Assembly (NCBI GenBank): GCA_026874595.1
Contig: CM049312.1
Coordinates: 52,827,429 to 52,891,428, forward strand
DNA length: 64,000 bases
Source: Sipunculus nudus
Lineage: Eukaryota > Annelida > Sipuncula > Golfingiida > Sipunculidae
Reading direction: 5' to 3'
Position numbers and translations under genes: made by a program. The number at the start of each line of letters is the position of its first letter. The first letter of the stretch is position 1. Of this stretch, positions 23,672 through 34,397 are shown one piece after another. The notes under the pieces are model-generated. The model was not told the origin of the DNA, made no database searches, and was given only the letters and a program-made list of their open reading frames with translations.

Positions 23672-25570
23672 ATGCCGCTGAAAAGCGTGTACCCCTTTGT
23701 ATTGTTATCTGGATTTCTATTTGTGATAAGTATGGTGACAGGGAACGCCCGAGGGACAGTAGACACGGTGTCGGTAGACCGAGGTCGGTTAACTACAGAA
23801 TCGAGGTTACGGTTACGTGCGGATAATGTTTCGAGAAAAGTCCAAAAAATTACTCCCAACCTGTCAAATGAAAACGATCCTATTAGTGACAACACTGGTA
23901 AAAATAAGAAAGAGGAGACGGCCAAAACAAACAGCTCTTCGTATAATATATCAATTCAAGCAGCAAAGGACAGCAAAGCCAACTATACATTTCAGATATT
24001 GATCCAGACAGAAGGTAAGAAAACCCAGGACCAGAGATGCTTAAATTGTGTTGATTGGAAATGGAACTACGGCACAGGGCGGGGACAGCTGAAAGTGCCC
24101 GGCCAAATCAATTTAATGATTTTGCCTCTGGTTCTGATTTTCGCCTTTGGCGTCTATATTTTAGTGAAAGCCAAGCGCTGGTGTCGGGAGGACCTTCAGG
24201 AAGCAGACGAACGTGAGCTCAAGTTAAGTAAACCACCTGTTGTTAGTGATGAATTCTCTGACGAAACTAGAGTGACGGCAAATACCAACGGGGTCGAGCA
24301 CAGACTGCCGCGCCGCGCGGGCTCTGTCAAAAGTGGCTCGTCCATATCCTGGCAAGATGGAGTCGTTCGCAGTCAGAAAAAATCCAGCAGTGAGAATTTA
24401 TCTGTACATAGAAAAGAACGAGTCATTCGTCCTGCACATCGGCCCAGGCAAGCGGCACGCTCTTTATCTAATGAACAACAACCAAGCAGCAGCAAAACAT
24501 ATAAAACCGAACAACACAAACATTCAAAGAAATCCCCAATTCCAAACAGACCCCCAGTTAAACCTTTAAAGCTGAATCGCACGAACATTGTCTCAAAACG
24601 TACACATCGGAGGGCCCCGGGATCTACTCAGCGTGTGCCCACGCGGTCAGGGTCCACGAGGTCCACGCAGTCGTATTCAAGTTGTCGCCCGGCCTGCGGG
24701 ATGTCCGGCTACAATGCCTCAGTACTGCGCTTGGCATGTCAAGGTGTACCGCACTCCGAGTCCCTCAGTCCCTCAACTACATGCTCATCAGGCTATTCAT
24801 CAAGTGTATTTAAGTATGACAGTCATAGACCTCCATCAATCAGTTCCACGGAGAGTGACTCTAAACAAGACAAGAGCACACCAGTGGGAAGGAACAGCAC
24901 CGGGACAGCTTACACCCCTGATAGTTTCAGCACATCTAATCACCTCATTCCATTAACCCCGGGTTATTCAGATGACGTTTTCCTTCCCGAATTTAAATAT
25001 GCTAACGAACTCGAATGCCCATTTCGAAAACAATCGCCTTTCCGTATGGAGTCGCACGGCTCCGTCACGTCACTTCCGGTGCCTCTAAGATCAAATTCAA
25101 CTTCCGGTCATTCCTCTGAACACCAGTCCCCTCTATGCAGTAACGAGACCTTGAGAACGAAAGTGGAGATTCAAGATTACCATCCTCCACTGAATAAAAA
25201 AGATTCATCTTACGGTAGCCTTCAAGACAATAATAAAACGGTCGAGTTGCCGAAACCAGAAGATCGCGGACAACAGTCTGTCTTCGGGAAGAAACGTATC
25301 TACGGCGTAGATGAACGAACGCTGGATTTACAAAGCAAGCGGCTTGAAGCTCTTTTTCTTCGTAGGAAGTTAGCCAGATATCTTTCTGACAATGAAAAGA
25401 TATCCATGGAGCTGCGAGAGTTACTGTACAATGAAGATTTCAGTAGGCAGCAATCTTTACGAGAACACAAAAGGAGAATTACCGCACGCAGATCCAAATC
25501 CTGGTCTGCTGATGGTAGATCGTGCTCCGGTAAACAGTTACCGTTCGAGAATCACGAGTACTATTGCTAA
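23672..25570 (+). CDS. uncharacterised single-pass membrane protein, 632 aa
   Basis: Complete frame in one exon. Residues 1-25 form a signal peptide (basic-free start, then LLSGFLFVIS). Residues 26-145 are a predicted extracellular part with sequons at N52, N63, N87, N92 and N104 and a CLNC pair at 123-126. Residues ~146-166 (NLMILPLVLIFAFGVYILV) are the membrane span, followed by a basic KAKRW stop-transfer. The long cytoplasmic part (to 632) is Ser/Pro/Arg-rich and looks disordered. Residues ~547-590 form a charged, Leu-spaced helix likely to coil, then a basic RRITARRSKSWS tail and a final YYC. The ATG has A at -3 and an upstream in-frame stop. I recognise no family; a type I receptor-like or adhesion scaffold role is only a guess from topology. 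An internal GAAG|GTAAGA at 24015 could act as a donor and would remove the membrane span. Confidence 0.85.
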   Translation: MPLKSVYPFVLLSGFLFVISMVTGNARGTVDTVSVDRGRLTTESRLRLRADNVSRKVQKITPNLSNENDPISDNTGKNKKEETAKTNSSSYNISIQAAKDSKANYTFQILIQTEGKKTQDQRCLNCVDWKWNYGTGRGQLKVPGQINLMILPLVLIFAFGVYILVKAKRWCREDLQEADERELKLSKPPVVSDEFSDETRVTANTNGVEHRLPRRAGSVKSGSSISWQDGVVRSQKKSSSENLSVHRKERVIRPAHRPRQAARSLSNEQQPSSSKTYKTEQHKHSKKSPIPNRPPVKPLKLNRTNIVSKRTHRRAPGSTQRVPTRSGSTRSTQSYSSCRPACGMSGYNASVLRLACQGVPHSESLSPSTTCSSGYSSSVFKYDSHRPPSISSTESDSKQDKSTPVGRNSTGTAYTPDSFSTSNHLIPLTPGYSDDVFLPEFKYANELECPFRKQSPFRMESHGSVTSLPVPLRSNSTSGHSSEHQSPLCSNETLRTKVEIQDYHPPLNKKDSSYGSLQDNNKTVELPKPEDRGQQSVFGKKRIYGVDERTLDLQSKRLEALFLRRKLARYLSDNEKISMELRELLYNEDFSRQQSLREHKRRITARRSKSWSADGRSCSGKQLPFENHEYYC

Positions 25571-27784
25571 ATAACTTATATGATGTATCCTAGCTAAACA
25601 AGAGCTAGAAGTTGCATATATTAAGAAAAAAAAAGAATGCATGTGATACTTGAAGTGAAAGTAAACAATCAAAGGCGAATTAACTCCTTCAACAGTTTTA
25701 TATTACTGTCGCATCATAATTGAATATATGTATCCAGTGATTTCCTGTCAGACTCGGGAGAATGATGAAACCTGCATGCATGGGTGTTGGTAATTGCAAG
25801 GTGTCTGCATTAAAGGAGTTATACACCTCGGCGACTTGTCATAGGGGTCTTGTGTTTTGACCTGTATTTTATTTTAGGATATATGAACTATCTTGCACAT
25901 AAATACACGAGGAAAATTACATATATCTACGCCATTATTCTAAGAAAATGAAAAATCAAATATTTAAAACCGTCACATTGAGACATAATATCAGGTGAGA
26001 ACTCCGATCTAAATTTCAAGCATAAAAGAGTGACAGGCCCTAGAAGGCATCCAATATATGTTCCAAATTACAAATGGTTTTCCAAAGAAACATTAAATGA
26101 TATTTATGTCTTATGTTTTGCATTCTATTTAATCTGGTTCATTATATATTAAAGAAAAAATTGCAATAAGAGCTTCTTTTAAGATCTCCTTTTAACCTCA
26201 AGTTGAATTTCGGAACAGCCTCTCTTCCAACAACAAAAAATCGTTAAAATATTGTGAATGTCTGTGGCACTAAAAGCTCGTGAATCTGGATGTAATTGTG
26301 TTTTACACTGTTCATACGCTGGAAATTCGTGCGTTAGATCGTGTAGAGGTAGTGGTTATTTCCTAGTAATGAGGAAATTGTCGGTATAAATCGTCTGGAG
26401 ATTTCTGGTTTTAACGTTATGCAGTTACATGAGTAAATGTTTAGCACATAAGTGACATGTTTAAATATAACAAAGGGAAGGCGGGGAGGCGGCGCTTGCG
26501 CAAACAAAATATTAATATGCCTGGGTTCCAGGGTTGATGAATTTATACTTGTCATTGTGTATCTTCATTGTATTCTGTAAAAATCACTTATAATAATCAC
26601 ACAACAAAGCGTGGTATTTGAACCCCCAAAGCAGATTGCCATTGAAGAGTTTCATGCCAAATGCAGAGGGCTGTGAAACTGCCTTGCTATAAAAGTCCTG
26701 ACCTGTTTCCCAAAGATTTCGAATATAGCGGTCAGTATACAGAGTCAAATATCAATCATCTTCCAAAATTGATGAATAGCAGAATCTTAAAAAGTCCAAT
26801 ATTATCCATGCGTCTTATAAAAACTAGAAATTTGGATGTGTATGATGTCATCAAGACCTGGTCTCGACCTTTAGGCAAGCCTTCATCGTGTAATTAAATT
26901 GTTGACGGATCTTGAACTAGGCCTACTAAGATTTTTTTCGTTTCTTGAAATAACCGATACGTTAGTAATTATAGGGAAACGGTTTCTTTTCGATTTGGCT
27001 GCGGGCCAAACTATTCAGGTCCACTGTAAACCAGGGTACCTGTTTACACCCACTTCTATGTATGCGGAATATTGTGTGGGTTTTTAGCCATATCGGATCT
27101 GGCAAATCAGATTGATCTGTGTAGCAGTCAATGCAGCACTGTTTCAGAAATGCAGATCTCATATTTATGCTTTGACGGTCCAGACCATACAGGAAACTGA
27201 CAGTTTCTGCACTCTGGTCTCATGTACATGTCATGCCCGGATCACACTGATACACAACTGCTGCATGCAGCAATCAGCAGGCTACCTTTATATATTCACC
27301 ACAGCTAAAACATATGAGTGAAATAGTTCCATGAGTGGCACATTATCTGTCTAATGTACCTTATACTTATAAAGAGAATTTTGTCCACTTTTGTCCTCAA
27401 TAATCTCTGAAACAGCATTGTATATGACACAGAGTTTTACCTTTTTTAAGGTTATTGTTCTCACAGTGACCTCGCCTATATGAAAATAAATAATTTTCAA
27501 TGTACACATCAATCTGAGTGATTTTGCGTGGTTTTAAAATTGCGCGGAGTCTACCACCGAAAACAGCCGAACTGCCTCCCGCAAAGACCGGAACGCCTCC
27601 GTGCTCGCTTGGTGATCTACACAACATATAAGCAGGCGTGTGACACAATCGAAGGATTAAGGTCAATTGTGCATATGAATAACCCCTACTGTCACCGACG
27701 GATTTCAGCTTGTTTGGCCTGACATTTGACTCAGTCAATGGGCAGCTTGCATGGTCAGTCAATGTGAAAAACATGTGACTCTTG
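25571..27784 (+). other. 3' UTR of the 632-aa gene, then intergenic
   Basis: After the stop at 25568-25570 the sequence is non-coding. A variant polyadenylation signal ATTAAA lies at 26148-26153, followed by A-rich sequence. I see no AATAAA closer to the stop. Beyond it, no exon is supported. Near 27558 the word CGCAAAGACCGGAACGCCTC recurs at about 31078, marking a shared short repeat. Confidence 0.45.
26148..26153 (+). terminator. possible polyadenylation signal ATTAAA
   Basis: ATTAAA about 580 bp past the stop codon, followed by an A-rich run and then T-rich sequence. Only a variant hexamer, so weak. Confidence 0.3.
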
Positions 27785-27789
27785 ATTTA

Positions 27790-27960
27790 GGAATAAGAGA
27801 GGTCCAGTCCAGGAGGATTAATGACAAAACCTAATAAAAGGTCCCAAGGTCTTGAAAAGGGAGGGGGAGGCGGGCCGACAAAATTGGTCTGAAACCCTTT
27901 AAAAAGGTTGCGGCGGCTAAAACGGGGGAGGGGGGGGGGGGAAGGGGGAACCCTTGAGCC
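27790..27960 (+). mobile_element. CAG..GCGGATCCAG-family MITE, degenerate
   Basis: Shares the inner order of the intact 39502 copy: CCAGGAGGATTAATGACAAA, AGGTCCCAAGGTCTTGAAAA, a G-rich patch, AAAATTGGTCTGAAACCC and a terminal G run. Outer ends are not preserved. Confidence 0.5.
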
Positions 27961-29339
27961 ATAATTCCTCATCTCGTTTAATACAACCCCGAAAGCCAGA
28001 ACAAACCGGTTACCGAGTTTATCAGCTAGTTTATCATAAGAGACATATTATCTTTAACTGTTCTCCGATTACAACTGAAATTATGGAAAAATGAGAGGCA
28101 GCAGGTGGCGCAACAATTTAATACAGCACAATGGATGCTACCTTTTCAGAGGAATCAGACACCATATTTCGTAACAAAACTGACATGAGGGAATAAATAT
28201 GAGGAAGATTTAGATGACATCACATGATCAAGCTGTACAAGATTTTTCATTCATGCCAAATTCAGGGACAATCCATCCGCAGACTCTTGGGAAATCGAAT
28301 GTCTAACATAATTTTCACATCAATTAACCATTAAAATTTAAACAAATATTTATATACAGGTCATTCTTAAACTGAAGGTCAAGACTGCAAGTATTAGTAA
28401 CAGTCCCCTGTCCTAGAGCTACACGCATAAAAGTAACAAGAATCGAAATTTGTTCAGCCATCGCGAAGAAGGCGAATACAAAACCGATAAAAATAAAAAC
28501 GTATTTACTGTTTAAAAACAGCAAGAATATCATCTTAATATAAAGGCTAATGATCCACCAAAGTACACACTACCAGTATTTAGTGAAAATTTTATTGCTA
28601 AGAAAAGCTGAAGAATATCCACTAAATGTAATTTGTATAAAAGGATCGAAAATATTCCAGAATACTTTTGTTAACCGTATAGGTAGCTAAACATCAGTAA
28701 GTGGTTAGCAAGCCTCAAGATACACACTTTTGCATAATATTGTGGAAGTCCATAAGAACCAGTAATATGTTTGATGGATACCAGAGATTGACAATGCGAA
28801 CAGACCTTAAGTCAGAGGTCACCCTTTACTCCTTGCACAGTGTTCACGTCTCATTCTTTCTAAATCATTCTATAAGAGAGCAAAGGACTTTGCCGGCTGC
28901 CACCAAGGCACTGGCACAGTGCCGAGAGTTCCGACTATTATAAGGTGAACCACAACTCTTGTTAGCTTAAGTATATATGCAAATATAACAGCCGACCAAA
29001 CTTTTTTTTGTGATATATGGGATAACGGCAGATCGCTTCTGAAGGAACGCGCACCGCTGAAGAGTTGAAACGTTTAAGAACTGGCTTGTGTATGCTAACT
29101 TGGCAAAGAAAGACGCCAAGGAGCGTTGCTTTGAAGGCGGTGACAGCCTCATAAACGTTCAGATGAACATTCCTATTGATTAAAAAGTGAAACCAATCGC
29201 ACGTAACCCACGCAGAATAGGCCTACTATTAGGTTAAGGTTCCGAGGTTGTCTGGAAAAATTACAGTTTGTATTGTATAAAATGTCACTAAGCAAATACG
29301 GCATTTATACGCCAGGGATACACAATGCTAACTGCTATT
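27961..29339. other. intergenic, nothing recognised
   Basis: No gene, tandem array or delimited element that I can support. Confidence 0.5.
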
Positions 29340-29819
29340 GATGCATTCTGGGTTTTGTCCTAGTATCCATACCAGTGAACGTGTCTGAAAAAAAATGGAT
29401 ACAACCAATTCGTTCATTACAACCTAGCATGGATAGATGCATGCCGTTTGGGACTTTTTGGTCAGAATTAATTCTGCCCCTACACATCAATCAACAAAAT
29501 GTGGCAGTTGAGATTCCGGCGGGGTTTTCATGGTCGTCCCTGGATGTCATGTTAGAAGAGTCCAAGTCCAATGGTTACGTTTTGTGCCCTGTTAACGGAC
29601 TACTGCATCTTTGATGGTCTTAAACGAAGAAAAAATATGTGTAAAAATCCATTAAAAATCCAGGTGGCACCACCAGTCTGCAGGAACTGATGAAACACTC
29701 CATGATCCATATACATGCAAAGAATCAGGGTGATCAATGCATTAGTTGTTCAGATACTGGAGCTTTTGTATCCAATTTTTAATTTGAGCCCCATAGCTCG
29801 GAGGATATGGGTTATGCCT

Positions 29820-30870
29820 AGCTCACTTATATACCGGGCGCCGGGCGGTTTTTTTTCAACCAGGTGGCTTGCCGTGGGTTTTTTAGACGGTACGGTCACC
29901 GTGTGTTGTTTGAACTCGCATAATCTACATTGACCGTACGGTGACCTCTGAAACTTGGTTGGCAAGGGGGCCGCCCGGGAACCGTAAGCTGACCGTGATG
30001 GTTCTGTGCACGAAGCAAGTACACAGTGCGCTGCTCGGCCGGTTACCTTCAGGCGCCCGGCCAGCGATCGCTGGCAACGTGCGGCCACCACAGGGGTATT
30101 TCCTGCTTTATATATAGCTGATTTTTAGACAAAAGCCAAGAATAGGAAAGGAAAGCAAAATAAATGTAGGTATTAAGATATTTTTTTCTAGGAGCATTTC
30201 ATTAATGTAATTATATATATGCAATGTTCCTTGGGCATTTGACCCTATAGTCTTCGCCCCATCTTATTTTGACATGGACAAAAGAAACAGGTGTACCCAA
30301 TCGTAAAACAACAGTATACTCCAATGATATTTATTTTCATATTTATCTAATTTAAAGCATTGGGGTATATTGGAATTTTTTTTTTCAGAGACATGCTGTA
30401 TTTATATAACCAACAGCTCAGATTCAGGGCACCGTGAGAATACCGCACCGGCAAAATTAACATCGCAAGAGAGACGTGCGCACCCCGCACGGCAGCCATT
30501 CGACTTTTCACATATCGCAAGGGCTCTAACGGTAACCATAAGGCTAACGCATGGTGCCCGTAAGGCAATTTCGGACACCGCAAGGCGCCCGAACGAACAT
30601 TGTCAAGAAAATTCCCGGAAAACCATACGGGTGCCGCACGGATACCGGCCTGTGCCCGTAAGGCGACCTTACGAGCTGTCTACGGCTTGTCTACGGGCTT
30701 ACGGTGAGTTGAAAACGCCGGGAGAATTGAGCGTATATAGCCAGCTCAGCACCATGGCGCCCGTACGGTGAGTAAAATTGGACCAGCGCCCGGGAAAATC
30801 GTACGGATACCTTGCGGTCACATTGCGAATATAGCCAAAATGCTGATTTTACTCACCGTACGGGTCCCGT
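29820..30870. other. GC-rich island with CGTACGG motifs
   Basis: Much richer in CpG than its surroundings, with repeated words around CCGTACGGTGA, ACGGTCACCG and CCGTAAGG in both orientations. Open frames on both strands lack recognisable domains. It splits a repeat copy, so it is probably inserted DNA, perhaps a diverged transposon. No end-to-end TIR or TSD could be fixed. Confidence 0.45.
30760..30864. repeat. perfect 19-bp inverted repeat, 105-bp unit
   Basis: CCCGTACGGTGAGTAAAAT at 30760-30778 is matched exactly in inverse by ATTTTACTCACCGTACGGG at 30846-30864. The unit sits inside the GC-rich island. It could be a very short MITE or half of a larger palindrome. Confidence 0.7.
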
Positions 30871-31149
30871 AGACTTCATGTGATAGCGGCATTACAGAGA
30901 CCAAAATTCAGGTTTCCAAGGAGATTTTTCAAGGACCTTCCTGGATGTCAAGTTAGAAGATTCCAGATCCAGCTATCACGATTTGTGCCTGGTTAACGGA
31001 CAGACGGATGAACGGATGTCTTTCAGTCAGCTGAGCTAAAATCAGGCTGGGTTTGGTGACCGGGCAGAACTGCCTTCCGCAAAGACCGGAACGCCTCAGT
31101 GCTCCCTGGGTTTGGTGACCGGGTATGGACTTAAACCAGGCCATCTCTA

Positions 31150-31217
31150 GACCCTATCGTTCTATGCTAGGTCTGTTTGACGGACGTACAACAGATCTAG
31201 CATAGAACGACAGGGTC
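31150..31217. repeat. 28-bp stem hairpin
   Basis: GACCCTATCGTTCTATGCTA (start of the arm, 31150-31177) pairs with the arm at 31190-31217, ending CATAGAACGACAGGGTC. It matches at 26 of 28 positions around a 12-base loop TGACGGACGTAC. The size and pairing would suit a precursor-miRNA-like fold or a small foldback element. Nothing in the sequence decides which. Confidence 0.65.
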
Positions 31218-31468
31218 CAGAAAAGGACTAGTATAGAATGTGATATACATGCCGATCTTTCTGTACGAATAGGAGCTGCTCGACGATCCGCATGCGGTCC
31301 CTCTTTCCATAATGCGGATACCAATTCCATGCAGAAAAAGAATAAATATTATAACTATATCCATCAAACAGTGTTTTGCGGATATGATCTTTACAGCCGA
31401 GTGCCGCCGCGTTCGCTTCCGGGGAACTCCTCTGAGACCCCTGGATCTTTCTGGATCCTGGAATAATT

Positions 31469-31578
31469 CAGGCGCGGATTTTTTGCAGGGAGGTGTCAAC
31501 AGGTGTCATGCATAAAAACTGTCTAACAAAAAAACCGTCGTTGGTTGAGAGCAGGGGGTCCGCCTGGATCCGCGCCTG
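31469..31578. mobile_element. 110-bp MITE, TIR CAGGCGCGGAT, TSD TAATT
   Basis: Perfect 11-bp inverted termini CAGGCGCGGAT / ATCCGCGCCTG, with TAATT exactly repeated outside both ends (31464-31468, 31579-31583). Non-coding. The termini belong to the CAG(N)GGCGGAT group seen at 39502 and 19848, which share a 5-bp duplication. Confidence 0.75.
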
Positions 31579-31583
31579 TAATT

Positions 31584-32740
31584 ATCGGGTCACATGTTAA
31601 CTGGTGCCAATAAGTTTGGTTTCCGATAGATACAGCCATCATATATGATATTATTAGCAATTAGAACATAATTCACACTTAATAGTTCATCAATGGCGTG
31701 AGACCTGAATATGGCATAACTTTCCTATAATATTGAAAAATTTTGCAAATTTGACATGCCTGCTAGCAGGAAGAAATCCCTTGTTAGTTTTTTCCCCTTG
31801 TTAGTTTTTTTACAGTTTGCAATTTATGTAATGTTAGATTTCACAAATATGTCCAGCTGCGAGAAGCTGCTATGGACTGACTTTCATAAAAACTTTGCAT
31901 GATCACGGAGATATTATTTGGGATACATGATGAACACTTTTTACTTCTATAATGGTATGCACAATGCCTGTAAATGGAAAAGCTAAGCATACTTTAATAA
32001 TAAATGATCTGAAGCCATAGTCTTTCATATGAAGGTCAATTAATTATTATTGCGACCTCTGGGTGTTTTTGTCTTAAACGGAACAAGTTCAAACAGCTCT
32101 TCATGCAAGACTCCATCCACTGTCCATGATCACGAATCAGTGCAATGTTAGGCAAATATTTTCACACAGATTCTATTCCTAAATAAAAAGAAAATCAGCA
32201 GGTGCGTTCATATATGTATCACGTTGCATATTAATTCAAGTTAACATTAAAGGCGAGAAAAAGCATGCCGTATGAATTGTGGCTCAGAATATTTGATCTT
32301 TTACAAAAGCTTTCATGACCTATCGCACTAAATCTAGAAACTCTGCCTCCTTAGGCTATAAGAATATATCCCCCAAAGTTTCTTTGATCTCGGATTATCG
32401 AAATGGATTACAAAATAAAGATTACATGCATGTCCAGGCACCTTTCATAATAACAGGAATCTGCTTTGGGCAGACTAATTGGCTAAGTTATGGCTTTTAT
32501 TTTGAAATACAGTGGTGTAACCTTACGAAGTTCAGCTTAATTAAAGCTGAAGTTTCATCATATTAAACTTGGGTGGAAAGAGGGTTTGTATCTGACCAGA
32601 TACAGAACTGCCAATATTTGAAATATGAAAATCTTACTCCGAGAGAGTGCCTTGGAGCTCACCCATAATGGCAACGAGGGGTCAAGGGGCTGCCATAGGA
32701 ACCCTGGTGGGTTTCGTTGGGAAACGCGCTGGCAGGCATT
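31584..32740. other. intergenic, nothing recognised
   Basis: AT-rich spacer. An 83-codon frame at 32315-32566 (+) has no domain or splice context and is not called. Confidence 0.45.
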
Positions 32741-33876
32741 GTTGCAACCACTATTGTAATAAAGGTCACTAATGTAATAATTATTTTAATAGTGGTTGGT
32801 AAGGGCCAAGTTTTGCCATCCACTATTGTAATTTTATTTCAATAGTGGTTGATGTTGCCGGAGGAAATATTACTCGGTTTCGTTATTTTACTATTTCTTT
32901 GAGATTCTTCCAAACAAATGTTAGAATAACACAAGTCCACTTATAGTATATAAAGGAACACAAATATATAAAAATACATGTATTGAAATTTAAACATACA
33001 AGTTTAGACAAACTACTTCTGAAGCAGTGCGGCAGTGACCGTTATGAGAAGAGTGCCATATTATAGTGGTTGCGCGCATGTGACTAGTGACTTGTGTAAT
33101 AACATCTAAAATACAAACCGATGCCTTCTCTGGTACATTGTGGATTTTTTTTTCTGGGAATCACATTTGTTTGGAAGAATCTCATAAAAACTGAGTAAAA
33201 TAACGAAACTAGGTAAAATTTCCCCGGCAACAACAACTAGCTCTCACCTCAAATATGCATGAATTTCGATGAGGTAATTCAGGTGAGAAACTATTGGTAA
33301 ATATGTATAATAAGTTTCATGAAAATCCACAGGATTTTTGTTTAAGTCACCAAGGTGCCTTCAAAGTGCGGTGACATCTGACCTCATTAAATATCCATGG
33401 ATTTTGCTGGAAATTGAACTTAAGCGAGATATTTTATTGATTAACATTTCTGATGAGTTCTTTCAAAATCCTTCATATTCTTTGTATATTATCGCGGCGA
33501 TAGCACAAAGCAGCCAAGTGACCCGTGACCTTATTTAATATGCGTGTAATTAGCCGATAATCGAACTCGGGCAAAATAATATTGTGGTAAGTAGTTATGG
33601 CGAGTTTTGTGCAAATCCATGAAAGACCCGGAAAGTTATCGAGGGGACACTAAAAGTTGACGGACGGACGGTGGGTATACCATAATACACCCGTCATGTG
33701 ACGGGCGTATACAAGTAAAATGTATTTAACAATAGTGGTTGCATATGCAACCACTACTGTATTATTATCACAATAGGGACCGCTATTACAATAGTGGTTG
33801 GCTAAACCTGGCCCTTAACAATCACTAGTGTCATAATATTTACTTTAGTGACCGTTATTACAATAGTGGTTGCAAC
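32741..33876. mobile_element. 1.1-kb element with long inverted repeats
   Basis: GTTGCAACCACTATTGTAAT begins the left end at 32741 and its inverse ends the right end at 33876. The similarity continues inward for well over 60 bp, including GGTCACTAA and AGGGCCA words. The motif CAACCACTATTG and its inverse CAATAGTGGTTG recur repeatedly within both arms, as transposase-binding subterminal repeats do. The centre (33240-33720) carries a different repeat ending GACGGACGGACGG and a CACCCGTC-ATGT-GACGGGCG hairpin, possibly nested. No transposase and no clear TSD. Confidence 0.65.
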
Positions 33877-34349
33877 AAGGATTATCCTTAAACTGGATGC
33901 TGCAATTTGTTTCATCTTTTGCACAAAATCAAGATCATCAATTGACTCGATGGTACTACTTACAAGGAATTTGTTAACTGAAATTATTAGAAGGAATGAA
34001 TTTTCTTTTTCTTTATAAAATACACAAGCAATATTTTGTAAAATATGTGAAATACAAGTGGAACAACAAGTCTTGTAAAATTTACAAAGGCATGGAAAAA
34101 GAGTAATAATTTTCTGCATCATTTATGCATGGTCACAGCTGAGAAATCATATCCTTGGTATAAAAAACACAAGTGATCAATTATCAGTGATGCAGGGCTG
34201 GACTGGGTTGTTGGTGGCTGGGGAGTTGCCCTAGTTTACGAATAAAACCTTTATGTCGAGGGAAGCTCTTTTACATAATACCAAGGGCCTATATTCCCCT
34301 CAGTCCGCCCCTGAAATAATCCTTGCGTCATGCAGGCTGCAGCTATGCC

Positions 34350-34397
34350 AGGGGCGTATTCATAGGGGGGCGCAAAGGGGCGCCCCCCCCCCCCCTA
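34350..34397. mobile_element. CAGGGGCGTA transposon end with C run
   Basis: CCAGGGGCGTATTCATAGG followed by GGCGCAAAGGGGCG and a C run resembles the left ends at 14897 and 19848. Only one end is recognisable. Confidence 0.4.

Larger units (their letters stand above)
29340..31045 (-). repeat. CAGCTGAGC-family repeats, interrupted
   Basis: On the minus strand, 31045 downward reads TTTTAGCTCAGCTGACTGAA, CCGTTAACCAGGCACAAATC, TTCTAACTTGACATCCAGGA and GAAACCTGAATTTTGG, the order of the family at 9.5-11.4 kb. It resumes near 29810-29650 (GAGCCCCATAGCTCGGAGG, GCATTGATCACCCTGATTC). A second 5'-like part lies at about 29620-29500. Between 29820 and 30870 a GC-rich segment with different sequence interrupts the family. 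Confidence 0.6.

Noticed and set aside
29750-30771. Frames of 113 and 133 codons in the GC-rich island
   Set aside because: Open on both strands because of GC-rich composition. No domain and no start context.
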